Counted from the first letter of the stretch, positions 17,862 to 26,009 are shown. The stretch is 64,000 nucleotides of DNA from Streptomyces sp. CB02009 (GCF_001905825.1 NZ_LIVV01000001.1:747274-811273), one strand, 5' to 3'. The notes: generated by a model not told the origin, from the letters alone. Translations and numbers: made by a program.

Positions 17862-17878
17862 GACCTGGAGCAGCATCC

Positions 17879-18358
17879 GTGCCGCAGCACACCTTCATCC
17901 TGAACGGCAAGGCCGTGACCGCCGACGTCGAGGGCGACGTCCGGCTCCTCTGGGTCCTCAGGGACGTCCTGGGCGTCACCGGACCCAAGTACGGCTGCGG
18001 GGTCGGCGTCTGCCGGGCCTGCACGAGCCACCTCAACGGCAAGGCGTTCACGCCGTGCGCCGTGCCCGTCGAGGACCTCGCCCCGCACGACGAGGTCACC
18101 ACCATCGAGGGGCTCCCCGCCACCGTCGGAAGCGACCTCCACCCCATGCAGGAGGCCTGGCTCGACCTGGACGTGGCCCAGTGCGGCTACTGCCAGCCGG
18201 GCCAGATCATGACCGCGGTCGCGGAGGTGCGGCGGGCCCGGGAGGCCGGCCGCGAGATCACAGAGGCGGACCTGGACACCATCCGCAACATCTGCCGGTG
18301 CGGGACCTACCACCGCATCCGGCAGGCCGTGCTGGACGGCGCGCGCAGGATGACCTGA
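17879..18358 (+). CDS. [2Fe-2S] subunit of molybdenum hydroxylase (IorA-like)
   Basis: A 159-residue protein with two [2Fe-2S] sites. The plant-ferredoxin type is YGCGVGVCRACTSHLNG followed by TPCAVP. The four-helix type is QCGYCQPGQI plus ICRCGTYHRI. This Cys pattern defines the small subunit of aldehyde oxidase/isoquinoline oxidoreductase enzymes. It starts at a GTG 17 bp after the large-subunit stop. It passes electrons from the molybdenum site. Confidence 0.93.
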   Translation: MPQHTFILNGKAVTADVEGDVRLLWVLRDVLGVTGPKYGCGVGVCRACTSHLNGKAFTPCAVPVEDLAPHDEVTTIEGLPATVGSDLHPMQEAWLDLDVAQCGYCQPGQIMTAVAEVRRAREAGREITEADLDTIRNICRCGTYHRIRQAVLDGARRMT

Positions 18359-18371
18359 CCCCGATTCGACC

Positions 18372-18441
18372 TACCTGCCCGACCTCGACCTGACGACCTG
18401 ACCCGACCCGACCCGACCCGACCGGCCCGGCCCGACCCGGG
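18372..18441. repeat. GACCC pentanucleotide tract
   Basis: Variants of GACCC/CGACC repeat directly after the stop of the [2Fe-2S] subunit gene. A slippage-prone low-complexity tract at the junction with the gene remnant downstream. Confidence 0.6.
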
Positions 18442-18478
18442 AGGGTCAGGCCGAGGTCCCCGCTGTCTCGCCCGGGCC

Positions 18479-18650
18479 CTTGAGCAGCGCGAGCGTGGAC
18501 TCCAGTTCCTCCTGCGCGAGGGACGGGCCCTCGCCCAGGGCCCCGTCGACGGGGTGCTCACCGACGAGCTCCTCGGCACCTGCTTCGGGCTGCCGCTCGC
18601 GGTCGAACGGCAGGCCGGGCGCTGGAGCGTGCGGACGGCACGGAGCGCGG
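18479..18650 (+). pseudogene. Remnant: C-terminus of an ABC transporter ATPase
   Basis: A plus-strand frame reads LLREGRALAQGPVDGVLTDE and then LLGTCFGLPLAVER with RWSVRTA. It matches the usual last 50 residues of iron-siderophore-type ABC ATPases (hLLREGRvlAxGPvdeVLTxExLsxxFGLPLxVer..gRW). No Walker A, signature or Walker B sequence exists upstream; the frame begins inside a GC-rich tract without a start. So only the tail of a lost gene survives, between the molybdenum enzyme and the merR gene. The opposite strand is also open here but has no start codon. Confidence 0.55.
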
Positions 18651-18653
18651 CGG

Positions 18654-19028
18654 TCAGCGGGACGGCTCCAGCTTCTCCCGCACCGCGTCCAGATACTCCG
18701 CCACCGCGTCCCGGTTCCGGGTGAGGCAGCGGATCCGCTCGGTCATCCGGTCCCGCTCGTCCTCCAGGGTGGCCAGCATCTCCGGGGTGGCGTCCGGGAA
18801 ATGGATGATCCGCGGCTTGTTCAGGCAGGGCAGGATCTGCTTGATGATCCGGGTCGGCAGACCGGCGTCCAGCAGGCCCCGGATCTGCAGCACCCGGTCC
18901 GGGTTCGACTCGTCGTAGACCCGGTAGCCGTTCGGCAGCCGGTCCGCGACGATGAGACCCTGCTCCTCGTAGTAGCGCAGCAGCCGACGCGGTGTCCCGG
19001 TGCGCTCCGACAGTTCCCCGATCCGCAT
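18654..19028 (-). CDS. MerR family transcriptional regulator
   Basis: A 124-residue protein. The MerR winged helix is MRIGELSERTGTPRRLLRYYEEQGLI, then LPNGYRVYDES, then a dimerisation helix with ATLEDERDRMTERIRCL. There is no Cys-based metal site, so it probably senses a drug or small molecule with its short C-terminus. The start at 19028 has GGAGGGGC upstream. It is divergent from the MFS gene over a 61-bp gap containing the operator. Confidence 0.93.
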   Translation of the reverse strand: MRIGELSERTGTPRRLLRYYEEQGLIVADRLPNGYRVYDESNPDRVLQIRGLLDAGLPTRIIKQILPCLNKPRIIHFPDATPEMLATLEDERDRMTERIRCLTRNRDAVAEYLDAVREKLEPSR

Positions 19029-19050
19029 GGACGCCCCTCCAGGGACTCGC

Positions 19051-19080
19051 TTGACCTTCACATCAATGTGAGGGTTCGAG
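19051..19080 (+). promoter_or_regulatory. MerR-type promoter/operator of the MFS gene
   Basis: TTGACC at 19051-19056 is followed by a dyad: CCTTCACAT (from 19055), two bases, then ATGTGAGGG, with 8 of 9 positions paired. MerR regulators bind a dyad lying between -35 and -10, as here. A -10 at about 19075-19080 (TTCGAG, 18-bp spacer) would start transcription at about the ATG at 19090, consistent with the lack of a ribosome binding site and a leaderless mRNA. Confidence 0.65.
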
Positions 19081-19089
19081 CATAGATCC

Positions 19090-20340
19090 ATGGCCAACGA
19101 CACGACAGCGGCGGCCCGTTCCGCCGCGCCCGCCACCTCAGAGACCCCTTCCACCCCAGAGACCCCTTCCACATCCGGCCGGCTGCCGCTCCTCGCCCTG
19201 CTCGCCCTCGCCACCGCCGTCTTCGTCACCAGCCTCACCGAGACCCTGCCCGCCGGTGTCCTGCCCGGCATGAGCGCCGACCTCGGCGTCGGCGAGGCCG
19301 CGATGGGCCAGGCGGTCACCGTCTACGCCCTCGGCACCGCCCTCACCGCCGTCCCGCTGGCCGCCCGCACCGCCGCATGGCGCCGCAAGCGGCTGCTGCT
19401 CACCTCGGTCGCCGGATTCGCCGCCGCCAACACCGTGACGGCCGTCTCCTCCTCGTACGCCCTCACCATGGGCGCCCGGTTCCTCGCCGGGGTCGCCGCG
19501 GGCGTCGCCTGGGCCCTGCTCGCCGGGTACGCCCGGCGGATCGCCCCGCCGCACCTCCAGGGCCGGGCCGTCGCCGTCGCCATGACCGGCATCCCCCTCG
19601 CGCTCTCCCTCGGCGTGCCGGCCGGCACGTTCCTCGGGGAGGCCGTGGGCTGGCGGGTCGCCTTCACCGCCATGACCGTGATCGCCGTCGCCCTCCTCGG
19701 CTGGATCGCCCTCGCCGTCCCCGACCTGCCCGGGGAGGCGCACGGCGGGCGCGCCCCGGTCGCCCGGACCCTGAGGGTGCCCGGCGTGCTGCCGGTCCTG
19801 GCCGTCACGTTCACCCTCGTCCTGGCCCACACCGTCCTCTACACCTACGTCGCCGCCTACCTCGGGCATCGCGGGCTGGCCGGCTCCACCGGCCTCGTCC
19901 TGCTGGTCTTCGGCGCCGCCTCGCTCGCCGGGATCTGGTTCACCGGACGGCACATCGACCGCAGGCTCCGGATCCTCACCCTCGCCGGCACCCTCCTCGT
20001 CGCCGTCGCGGCCGCCGTGCTCGCCGTCCCGGCCGGCGGCACCGCGCTCGTCCTGACGGCCGCCGCGCTCTGGGGCTTCGGCTGGGGCGGCGCGCCCACC
20101 CTCCTCCAGACGGCCGTCGCCGACGCGGGCGGCGAGCACGCCGACACCGCCCAGACGCTGCTGGTCAGCCTCTGGAACGCCGCCATGGCGGGCGGCGGCA
20201 TCGCCGGCGGTGTGCTGCTCGACGCGCTCGGCGCGGGCGCCCTGTCCTGGAGCGTGCTCGTCCTCCTCGTCCCGGTGGTCGCGCTCGTGGCGGGGGCCCG
20301 CGCCCACGGCTTCCCGGCCCGTCCGGCCTCCCGCCGGTGA
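19090..20340 (+). CDS. MFS efflux transporter (DHA1-type)
   Basis: A 416-residue protein with 12 membrane segments. LTETLPAGVLPGMSADLGVGEAAMGQAVTVYALGTAL in the first two helices is typical of the AraJ/YdhP-like drug:H+ antiporter-1 group. AARTAAWRRKRLLL is motif A; FLAGVAAGVAWALLAGYARR is the motif B/C region. The Ser/Thr/Pro-rich N-terminal 30 residues contain a short internal repeat (ETPSTPETPSTS). It has no ribosome binding site and is probably leaderless. Control by the divergent MerR regulator is inferred. Confidence 0.93.
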   Translation: MANDTTAAARSAAPATSETPSTPETPSTSGRLPLLALLALATAVFVTSLTETLPAGVLPGMSADLGVGEAAMGQAVTVYALGTALTAVPLAARTAAWRRKRLLLTSVAGFAAANTVTAVSSSYALTMGARFLAGVAAGVAWALLAGYARRIAPPHLQGRAVAVAMTGIPLALSLGVPAGTFLGEAVGWRVAFTAMTVIAVALLGWIALAVPDLPGEAHGGRAPVARTLRVPGVLPVLAVTFTLVLAHTVLYTYVAAYLGHRGLAGSTGLVLLVFGAASLAGIWFTGRHIDRRLRILTLAGTLLVAVAAAVLAVPAGGTALVLTAAALWGFGWGGAPTLLQTAVADAGGEHADTAQTLLVSLWNAAMAGGGIAGGVLLDALGAGALSWSVLVLLVPVVALVAGARAHGFPARPASRR

Positions 20341-20372
20341 ACCGGAGCGCACACGGACCCTGTCCGCAGGGA

Positions 20373-20420
20373 ACACGGAAAGGCCCCCGCCGCGGCATCG
20401 CGGTGGGGGCCTTTCCGTGT
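20373..20420. terminator. Bidirectional terminator
   Basis: A 22-bp stem (ACACGGAAAGGCCCCCGCCG at the left arm) with a GCAT loop and one wobble pair. It lies between the MFS gene and the convergent gene at 20460. Confidence 0.88.
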
Positions 20421-20459
20421 CTCCGTGGAGCGGTCGGGCGCCGCGTCTCCGTGGAGCGG

Positions 20460-21296
20460 TCAGGCGCCCGGCGGGACCCGGGACGGCCGTCCGCCGCCGC
20501 GCGTCAGCACGTATCCGCCGATGCCCGCGAGGGCAGCGAGGACGCCGCCCGCCGCGGTCCAGAGCCAGCGGTCGGACCACCAGCCGGAGGACCAGCCGTC
20601 CTCCGGGGCCGCGGCCTCGACGGCGGAGGGCCGGCCGGCCTCCTCGTCGGCCTCCGCCTGGTCGGCCGTGGTCGCGCCGGGCACGAGCGGAGCGGCGAGC
20701 GATCCGTCGGTCGCGTAGGCGCCGCCCTTGTCGACGGTGCTCACCCCGAGCCGGGCCGTGAACGGCTGGCCGAGGTCCTCGTCCGGCAGCGAGACGGCGG
20801 TCAGCCGCACGTAGTAGCTGCCGGGCAGCGGGTCGTTCGACCAGGCATCGGCCGAGGCACGGACGGGCCGCAGCACACAGGTGAGCCGCACCGTCGTGGT
20901 CTCCTTCGCCGCGGCGCGGGACTGGGTCCCGTACATGCACGGCTGGCGGCGCCGGAGCCCGTCGTACACGTCGACCCGCCAGGTGGCGGGGCCGTGCCGC
21001 AGGGCCGCGTCGGGCAGGGTGACGGTGGCGTCCACCGTCGGCCGCTGCCCGGTGTCCGCCGGGAACACCCAGTACAGGTAGTCACCCGTGGCGGCCTGGG
21101 CGGTGGCCTGCTGGCCGGGGAGGAACCGGGCGGCGGTGCGGAACGTGGTTCCGGCCTCCGTCGGCCCCGCGGCGGAAGCGTCCTTGCCCGGGTCGGCCGA
21201 GGACGAGGGGGAGTCGGCCAGGGCGGCCGGGGCCGCGAGTCCGAGGAGAGCGGTGCCCGCGAGGGCCGCCGCGGCGAGCGTGCGTACGGTACGCAT
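20460..21296 (-). CDS. Secreted, membrane-anchored protein, partner of VWA protein
   Basis: A 278-residue protein. Signal peptide MRTVRTLAAAALAGTALLGL ending ALA-DS; extracellular beta-rich domain (GDYLYWVFPADTGQRPTVDATVTLPD, PLPGSYYVRLTAVSLPDEDLGQPF); near the C-terminus a membrane helix (WLWTAAGGVLAALAGIGGYVL) and a short basic tail. Its ATG overlaps the stop of the VWA gene by one base (TGATG), so the two are translationally coupled and probably act together at the cell surface. Family unknown. The first 15 residues after the signal are Ser/Asp-rich linker. Confidence 0.85.
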   Translation of the reverse strand: MRTVRTLAAAALAGTALLGLAAPAALADSPSSSADPGKDASAAGPTEAGTTFRTAARFLPGQQATAQAATGDYLYWVFPADTGQRPTVDATVTLPDAALRHGPATWRVDVYDGLRRRQPCMYGTQSRAAAKETTTVRLTCVLRPVRASADAWSNDPLPGSYYVRLTAVSLPDEDLGQPFTARLGVSTVDKGGAYATDGSLAAPLVPGATTADQAEADEEAGRPSAVEAAAPEDGWSSGWWSDRWLWTAAGGVLAALAGIGGYVLTRGGGRPSRVPPGA

Positions 21297-22570
21297 CAGT
21301 GGGTCCTCCAGACAGCGAAGCGCCAGCGGGACAGCCAGCCCCAGAGCAGACCGGCCACGAAGCCGACGAGCACCAGCGCGCCGAGCAGCCACCAGCCGCG
21401 GCCGAGGCCGAACGAGGCCACGTCCGACGCGGTCGACGGGCCGTCGACGACGTCCACCGTCAGCTCGATGGGCATGCCCGGCGTCGTCTTGACCGACGGG
21501 GGAGCGGAGAACGAGTTGCTGACCTGGAGGCAGACCGTCTCCGCGGCCGGCTTGCCGTCCTCGGTCTCGTCGTCGAGCTCCGGCTTCGGGTAGCGCAGAC
21601 CCGTCGATATGACGTCGGTGCGCCCGTCGCCGGCCTCGGAGCCGCGGACGATCTCCCGGCCGTGGCGCGTGACGGCGCGCAGCAGGACGCCGTAGTCGTT
21701 GTTGACGGCGCGGTCGGCCGACACGCTGACGGAGGCGCGGAGCTCCTGACCGGGCAGCAGGTCCACCCGGTACCAGCGGTGCTGGCCGAAGGCCTCGCGG
21801 TCGGTGTAGAGGCCGGGCTTGAGCTGCGGCGCGTCGGCGCAGCGCAGCGCGCCCTCGGTGGCCACGGGCGTGACGACCGGGTCGGCGGCACGGTCGACCA
21901 GCTGCCGGACCCGGCGGGAGAGGTCCTCGGTGCGGTGGACGGAGGTGTACGTGCCTCCGGTGGCCTCCGCGATGCAGGTGAGCTGCTGCCGGGTCTTGGC
22001 GTCCGGGACCAGGCCCAGGGTGTCGATGACGAGATGGATGCCCTTCGCCGCGATCTCGCGTGCCACCTGGCACGGGTCGAGCGGGGCGCAGGTGTCCTCG
22101 CCGTCGGTGATGAGCACGATCCGCCGGGTGGCGTCACCGCCCTCCAGGTCCTCGGCCGCTCCGAGCAGCGCCGGACCGATCGGCGTCCAGCCGGTCGGGG
22201 CCAGGGTGGCCACGGCGGTCTTGGCCTCGGTGCGGTCGAGCGGGCCCACCGGATAGAGCTGCCGGGTGTCCTTGCAGCCCCGCTTGCGGTCCTGCCCCGG
22301 GTAGTCGGCGCCCAGGGTGCGGATGCCGAGCTGGACCTCCGAGGGCACCGCGTCGAGGACCTCGTTGAAGGCCTGCTTGGCCGCGGCCATCCGGGACTTG
22401 CCGTCGATGTCCTTGGCCCGCATGGAGCCGCTCACGTCGAGGACCAGCTCGACCTTGGGGGATTCCTTCGCCACCGGCGCGTCCGCGGTCGCGCCCGTCG
22501 GCAGGAGCGCGACGCTCAGGGCGGCGAGCAGCGCGCAGGCCCCGGTCGCCAGCCGTTTTCTCGTGATCAT
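21296..22570 (-). CDS. VWA domain surface protein
   Basis: A 424-residue protein. Signal peptide MITRKRLATGACALLAALSV, cleavage near GATADA. A VWA domain follows with a complete MIDAS metal site: D-V-S-G-S (residues about 45-49), Thr in PTGWTPIG and Asp in LITDGEDTC. A second extracellular domain (LYTDREAFGQHRWYRVDLLPGQ) resembles the partner protein. A C-terminal membrane helix (WWLLGALVLVGFVAGLLWGW) and a basic tail RWRFAVWRTH follow. It belongs to the secreted, VWA-containing proteins common in Streptomyces. It is upstream of and coupled to the 20460 gene. Confidence 0.9.
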   Translation of the reverse strand: MITRKRLATGACALLAALSVALLPTGATADAPVAKESPKVELVLDVSGSMRAKDIDGKSRMAAAKQAFNEVLDAVPSEVQLGIRTLGADYPGQDRKRGCKDTRQLYPVGPLDRTEAKTAVATLAPTGWTPIGPALLGAAEDLEGGDATRRIVLITDGEDTCAPLDPCQVAREIAAKGIHLVIDTLGLVPDAKTRQQLTCIAEATGGTYTSVHRTEDLSRRVRQLVDRAADPVVTPVATEGALRCADAPQLKPGLYTDREAFGQHRWYRVDLLPGQELRASVSVSADRAVNNDYGVLLRAVTRHGREIVRGSEAGDGRTDVISTGLRYPKPELDDETEDGKPAAETVCLQVSNSFSAPPSVKTTPGMPIELTVDVVDGPSTASDVASFGLGRGWWLLGALVLVGFVAGLLWGWLSRWRFAVWRTH

Positions 22571-22682
22571 CGCCGGATCGTATTGATGATCCTCCGACAA
22601 TCCAAAACGGGGGTGTGAGCCGGGGCCTGAGATGCGGTCAGAACGGGGGAGACCGCGCGGCTCGCCGAGCGGCCCCCGGGTG

Positions 22683-23408
22683 TCAGCGGTGCTCGGGGTT
22701 CGGGAAGTCCGGCCTGCAGCCCGCGTCCCACGCCGAGCGCTGGTTGCCGTGGGCCGGGATGCCGCCCGCCCGCTTGAGCAGCCCGGCGACATGCATCAGG
22801 TTCCAGGCCATGAACGTGGTGTTGCGGTTGGTGAAGTCGTTCTCGGGGCCGCCCGAGCCCGGGTCCAGGTAGGAGGGGCCGGGACCCGCCGGGCCGATCC
22901 AGCCCGCGTCGGCCTGCGGCGGCACCGTGTACCCCAGGTGCTGGAGGCTGTAGAGGACGTTCATCGCACAGTGCTTCACGCCGTCCTCGTTGCCGGTGAT
23001 CAGACAGCCGCCGGCCCGGCCGTAGTACGCGTACTGCCCGGCACCGTTGAGGAGGCTCGAGCAGGCGTAGAGCCGCTCGATCACCCGCTTCATCACGGAG
23101 CTGTTGTCGCCGAGCCAGATCGGCCCGCAGAGCACGAGGATGTCGGCGGCCATCACCTGCTCGTACAGCGCGGGCCAGGCGTCCGACTCCCAGCCGTGCT
23201 CCCTCATGTCCGGCCACACCCCGGTCGCGATGTCCAGGTCGACGGCCCGCACCAGGGAGGTCGCCACGCCCTGCGCCTCCATGACGGACCGGCTGCGCTC
23301 GATCAGCCCCTCGGTGTTGCTGACCTCGGGCGAGCGCTTGAGCGTGCAGTTGACGTACAGCGCGCCGAGGTCGTCGTACCGGTACGGGGTGGAATCGGGC
23401 ACGGCCAT
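22683..23408 (-). CDS. Flavodoxin-like / WrbA-type FMN-binding protein
   Basis: A 241-residue protein with a flavodoxin-like fold: LGALYVNCTLKRSPEVSNTEGL (phosphate-binding loop), ADILVLCGPIWLGDNSSVMKRVIERL (isoalloxazine-contacting loop), and GRAGGCLITGNEDGVKHCAM. This is the NADPH-dependent FMN reductase/multimeric flavodoxin pattern. It probably carries out NAD(P)H-driven reduction of quinones or small substrates. Monocistronic. Confidence 0.88.
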   Translation of the reverse strand: MAVPDSTPYRYDDLGALYVNCTLKRSPEVSNTEGLIERSRSVMEAQGVATSLVRAVDLDIATGVWPDMREHGWESDAWPALYEQVMAADILVLCGPIWLGDNSSVMKRVIERLYACSSLLNGAGQYAYYGRAGGCLITGNEDGVKHCAMNVLYSLQHLGYTVPPQADAGWIGPAGPGPSYLDPGSGGPENDFTNRNTTFMAWNLMHVAGLLKRAGGIPAHGNQRSAWDAGCRPDFPNPEHR

Positions 23409-23536
23409 CGACGGGTCTCCTCACGCACGGGGGGCGATCCCTCCAGGGACCACCCCCAGCCTGCGCACGGCCCCCGCCCCGGAGCCACCCGGCAGCGACC
23501 GAACGCATGAGCAGGCGCCCGGAGGCGTGACCGGCC

Positions 23537-24340
23537 CTACGCCGCCGGGTGCGGCGGCACGGCGTCGACGAGCGCCGCCAGGGCGGCCCCGAGCGCCTGG
23601 ACCCCCGGTCCCGCCGCGCCGCCCGGCTCGCTCATGTAGACATCGCGCCGAATCTCGATCATGAGCGCGCTGACCCGCGGATCCCTGCCGTAGTAGGACA
23701 GCGGTACGTACGTCCCGGCGAAGGGCGTGTCCGTCGCCAGGCCCCCGAACCCGCCGAACGCCTCCCGGGCGGCGTCCAGCAGGGCCGGCGGCGTGTGGAA
23801 GGCGTCGGTACCGAGGCAGACCGGCGGGCGGGGGCCCTCGCCGTGGAGCTCGTACGGCAGCGGCCCGGTCGGGTACGAGTGGACGTCGACGATCACGGCC
23901 CGCCCCGTCGCCTCCAGGCGTTCCGCCACGGCGGCGGCCATGCCCTCGGCGTACGGCGTGAAGTACCGGTCGATCAGCGGCGCCGGGTCGAATCCGGCGG
24001 GACGCAGCGGCGCCCGGTGCGTGGTCCTCGTGTACACCGCGCCCATCCCGACGGCCAGCATCTCCTCGCGCTCGTCGGGGAACCGCTCCGGGTCGACGAC
24101 CAGCCGGGACAGCCGGTTGACGAACTGCCAGGGGGTGGCGCCCGCGGCCGCCGCGGCCGCGGCCGCGATCTCCGCCGTGTGGGCGTCGGTGATGTGGTCG
24201 AGCTCGAGGCCCAGTTCCCCGTCCGCCAGCAGGATGCCCTCGCGCACGTCCGGGGGTATCACCCGGGAGGAGTGCGGGACATGGAGCAGTACGGGGGAGT
24301 CCGGGGCGCCGGCGAGGACGTCGTACGAGCGTGAGGTCAT
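23537..24340 (-). CDS. N-formylglutamate amidohydrolase
   Basis: A 267-residue protein of the HutG/FGase family (zinc hydrolase). Features: VLLHVPHSSRVIPPDVR at the start, ELDHITDAHTAEIA with metal ligands, NRLSRLVVDPERFPD, and VDVHSYPTGPLPYE, where Asp and His bind zinc. GTYVPLSYYGRDPRVSALMIEIRRDVYM is the C-terminal signature. It cleaves N-formyl-L-glutamate to formate and glutamate, the last step of one histidine degradation route, but no other hut gene is nearby. Confidence 0.92.
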   Translation of the reverse strand: MTSRSYDVLAGAPDSPVLLHVPHSSRVIPPDVREGILLADGELGLELDHITDAHTAEIAAAAAAAAGATPWQFVNRLSRLVVDPERFPDEREEMLAVGMGAVYTRTTHRAPLRPAGFDPAPLIDRYFTPYAEGMAAAVAERLEATGRAVIVDVHSYPTGPLPYELHGEGPRPPVCLGTDAFHTPPALLDAAREAFGGFGGLATDTPFAGTYVPLSYYGRDPRVSALMIEIRRDVYMSEPGGAAGPGVQALGAALAALVDAVPPHPAA

Positions 24341-24398
24341 CGGCTCAGCCTTCCACAGCGCGGGCCTCGCGGGTCATCGGGTCACGAAGGTCACCGGC

Positions 24399-24851
24399 TC
24401 ACGTTCCGGCGGGCTCCGGAACGGCGCACCGCTCGACCGCCACGGCCGCGTGGATGGTCTTGCCGTCGGGTCCCGCGTCGACGGTCACCTCGCGGCACAG
24501 GCGGAGCACGATCGGCCAGCCGTAGCCCCCGGGACGCAGATCCGCGGGGCGCTCGTACAGCGGCGTCTGCCCGCTGGCGTCGGACACCGACACCGTCACC
24601 TGGTCGTGTCCGACCCCGATCCCGAATCCGGTGACGCCGCCCGCGTGCCGGTGCGCGTTCGTGACCAGCTCCGAGGTGACGAGCAGCAGGTCCTCGACCT
24701 GCGCGGGTCGCAGGGGGCCGAGCGCCTCGAGGGTGTGGCGGACGAGCTGCCGCGCGTCGGCCGGAGTACGGACCGGGGGCGCACCGGCACTCCGGGCACC
24801 GCGCGGGTCCGCCCCGGGGGCCGGGTGGCGGGTGTCGCTCCAGGTCTTCAT
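24399..24851 (-). CDS. ATP-binding protein, anti-sigma/RsbW-like (HATPase_c)
   Basis: A 150-residue single-domain GHKL ATPase. It has LLLVTSELVTNAHRHAGG (N box), VSVSDASGQTP (G1 box region) and GGYGWPIVLRLC (G2 box), typical of the many Streptomyces RsbW/SpoIIAB-like regulators. It is divergent from the sigma factor gene, with 209 bp between. An anti-sigma or phosphorelay role toward that sigma factor is plausible but not shown. The start at 24851 is preceded by AGAAGGGG; an in-frame ATG at 24956 is less likely. Confidence 0.88.
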   Translation of the reverse strand: MKTWSDTRHPAPGADPRGARSAGAPPVRTPADARQLVRHTLEALGPLRPAQVEDLLLVTSELVTNAHRHAGGVTGFGIGVGHDQVTVSVSDASGQTPLYERPADLRPGGYGWPIVLRLCREVTVDAGPDGKTIHAAVAVERCAVPEPAGT

Positions 24852-24987
24852 CGCGCATCCCCTTCTTCCTGTTTCTTCCTGCTTCTTGATGTTTCTTACT
24901 GTTTCCTCAGGAGGTGATGGGTTTCGTCTTCCCGTTCGAACCGGGGTGATGCCCATTGCCGGGCGGAATCAGCCGCGAGCGGACAGG

Positions 24988-25012
24988 GAATGCGTCCGAA
25001 AAGCGGGGGTAC
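24988..25012 (+). promoter_or_regulatory. SigB-type promoter of the sigma factor gene
   Basis: GAAT at 24988-24991, 15 bp, then GGGTAC at 25007-25012. This fits the Streptomyces SigB/SigF-class promoter pattern GNNT-N(14-16)-GGGTAC/T exactly. Transcription would start near 25019, giving a leader of about 40 nt. It implies autoregulation or control by a related sigma factor. Confidence 0.65.
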
Positions 25013-25060
25013 GAGGACAAGGACAACTGAACGGACCGCGAGTCGGAGGAGGTTGTTCCT

Positions 25061-25948
25061 GTGCGGACCGATCAGGCCGAGGCGACGACGGCGTACGCGA
25101 CGAACGGCATGGGCGGGGAACTGCCCTTTCCCGAGGTCCCGCACGCCGTTCCACCGCGGGACGCGCGTGCCCTGTCGAAGGTGTTCCTCCGCGAACTCGC
25201 GGCGCGGGAGGAGGGCACCGCGGAGCACCAGTACGTCCGGAACACCCTCATCGAGATGAACATGTCCCTGGTGGTGTACGCGGCGGGGCGGTTCCGGTCG
25301 CGCGGGGACGAGCGGGAGGACATCCTGCAGGTCGGCATGATCGGCCTGATCAAGGCGATCGACCGCTTCGACCTGTCCCGCGAGGTGGAGTTCGCCACCT
25401 TCGCCGTGCCGTACATCGTGGGTGAGATCAAACGGTTCTTCCGCGACAGCACCTGGGCCGTGCACGTGCCGCGCCGCCTCCAGGAGGCGCGGGTGGAGCT
25501 GGCCAAGGCGACCGACGAGCTGAGCGCGCGCCTCGGCCGGGCACCCCGCCCCTCCGAGCTGGCGCCGGTCATGGACCTGTCCGAGGACGAGGTGGTCGAG
25601 GCCCAGGTCGCCGCCAACGGCTACCACTCCACGTCCCTGGACGCCAGGCTCGCCGGCGACAGCGAGGAGGAGGACGCGGCCCTGGCCGATCTCATCGGCC
25701 AGGAGGACCCGGCGCTCGCCCTCTTCGAGGAGTTCCACACCCTCGCCCCGCTCGTGGAGGCCCTCGCCCCGCGCGATCGGCTGCTGCTGCACCTCCGCTT
25801 CGTGGAGGAGCTCACCCAGACGGAGATCGGGGAGCGGATCGGCGTCTCCCAGATGCAGGTCTCACGTCTGCTCGCCCGAAGCCTGGACCGCCTGAGGGAC
25901 GGCATGGTCGAGGACGCCGGTGAGGGCCGGGAGGAGTGCGCGGGCTGA
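25061..25948 (+). CDS. RNA polymerase sigma factor, SigB/SigF/SigG family
   Basis: A 295-residue group 3 sigma factor. Region 2 is LVVYAAGRFRSRGDEREDILQVGMIGLIKAIDRFDLSREVEFATFAVPYIVGEIKRFFRD; region 3 has VHVPRRLQEARVELAK; region 4 has ERIGVSQMQVSRLLARSLDRLR. (Each quoted run is the family's core pattern; the first is at about residues 72-130.) The GTG start at 25061 has GGAGGAGG 8 bp upstream. The N-terminal 30 residues are variable. It directs stress- or development-related transcription. A SigB-type promoter lies upstream, and the divergent RsbW-like gene is a candidate regulator. Confidence 0.95.
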   Translation: MRTDQAEATTAYATNGMGGELPFPEVPHAVPPRDARALSKVFLRELAAREEGTAEHQYVRNTLIEMNMSLVVYAAGRFRSRGDEREDILQVGMIGLIKAIDRFDLSREVEFATFAVPYIVGEIKRFFRDSTWAVHVPRRLQEARVELAKATDELSARLGRAPRPSELAPVMDLSEDEVVEAQVAANGYHSTSLDARLAGDSEEEDAALADLIGQEDPALALFEEFHTLAPLVEALAPRDRLLLHLRFVEELTQTEIGERIGVSQMQVSRLLARSLDRLRDGMVEDAGEGREECAG

Positions 25949-26009
25949 GCGGCCCGAGGAGGGTGCTCGTGCGATGCGTGCCCGGTGAGTGCGCGGTGAC
26001 ACTGCAGCG

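Noticed and set aside
18447..18640. An open minus-strand frame ending ETAGTSA opposite the ABC ATPase remnant.
   Set aside because: It has no start codon and mirrors the plus-strand remnant, whose similarity to ABC ATPases is stronger.
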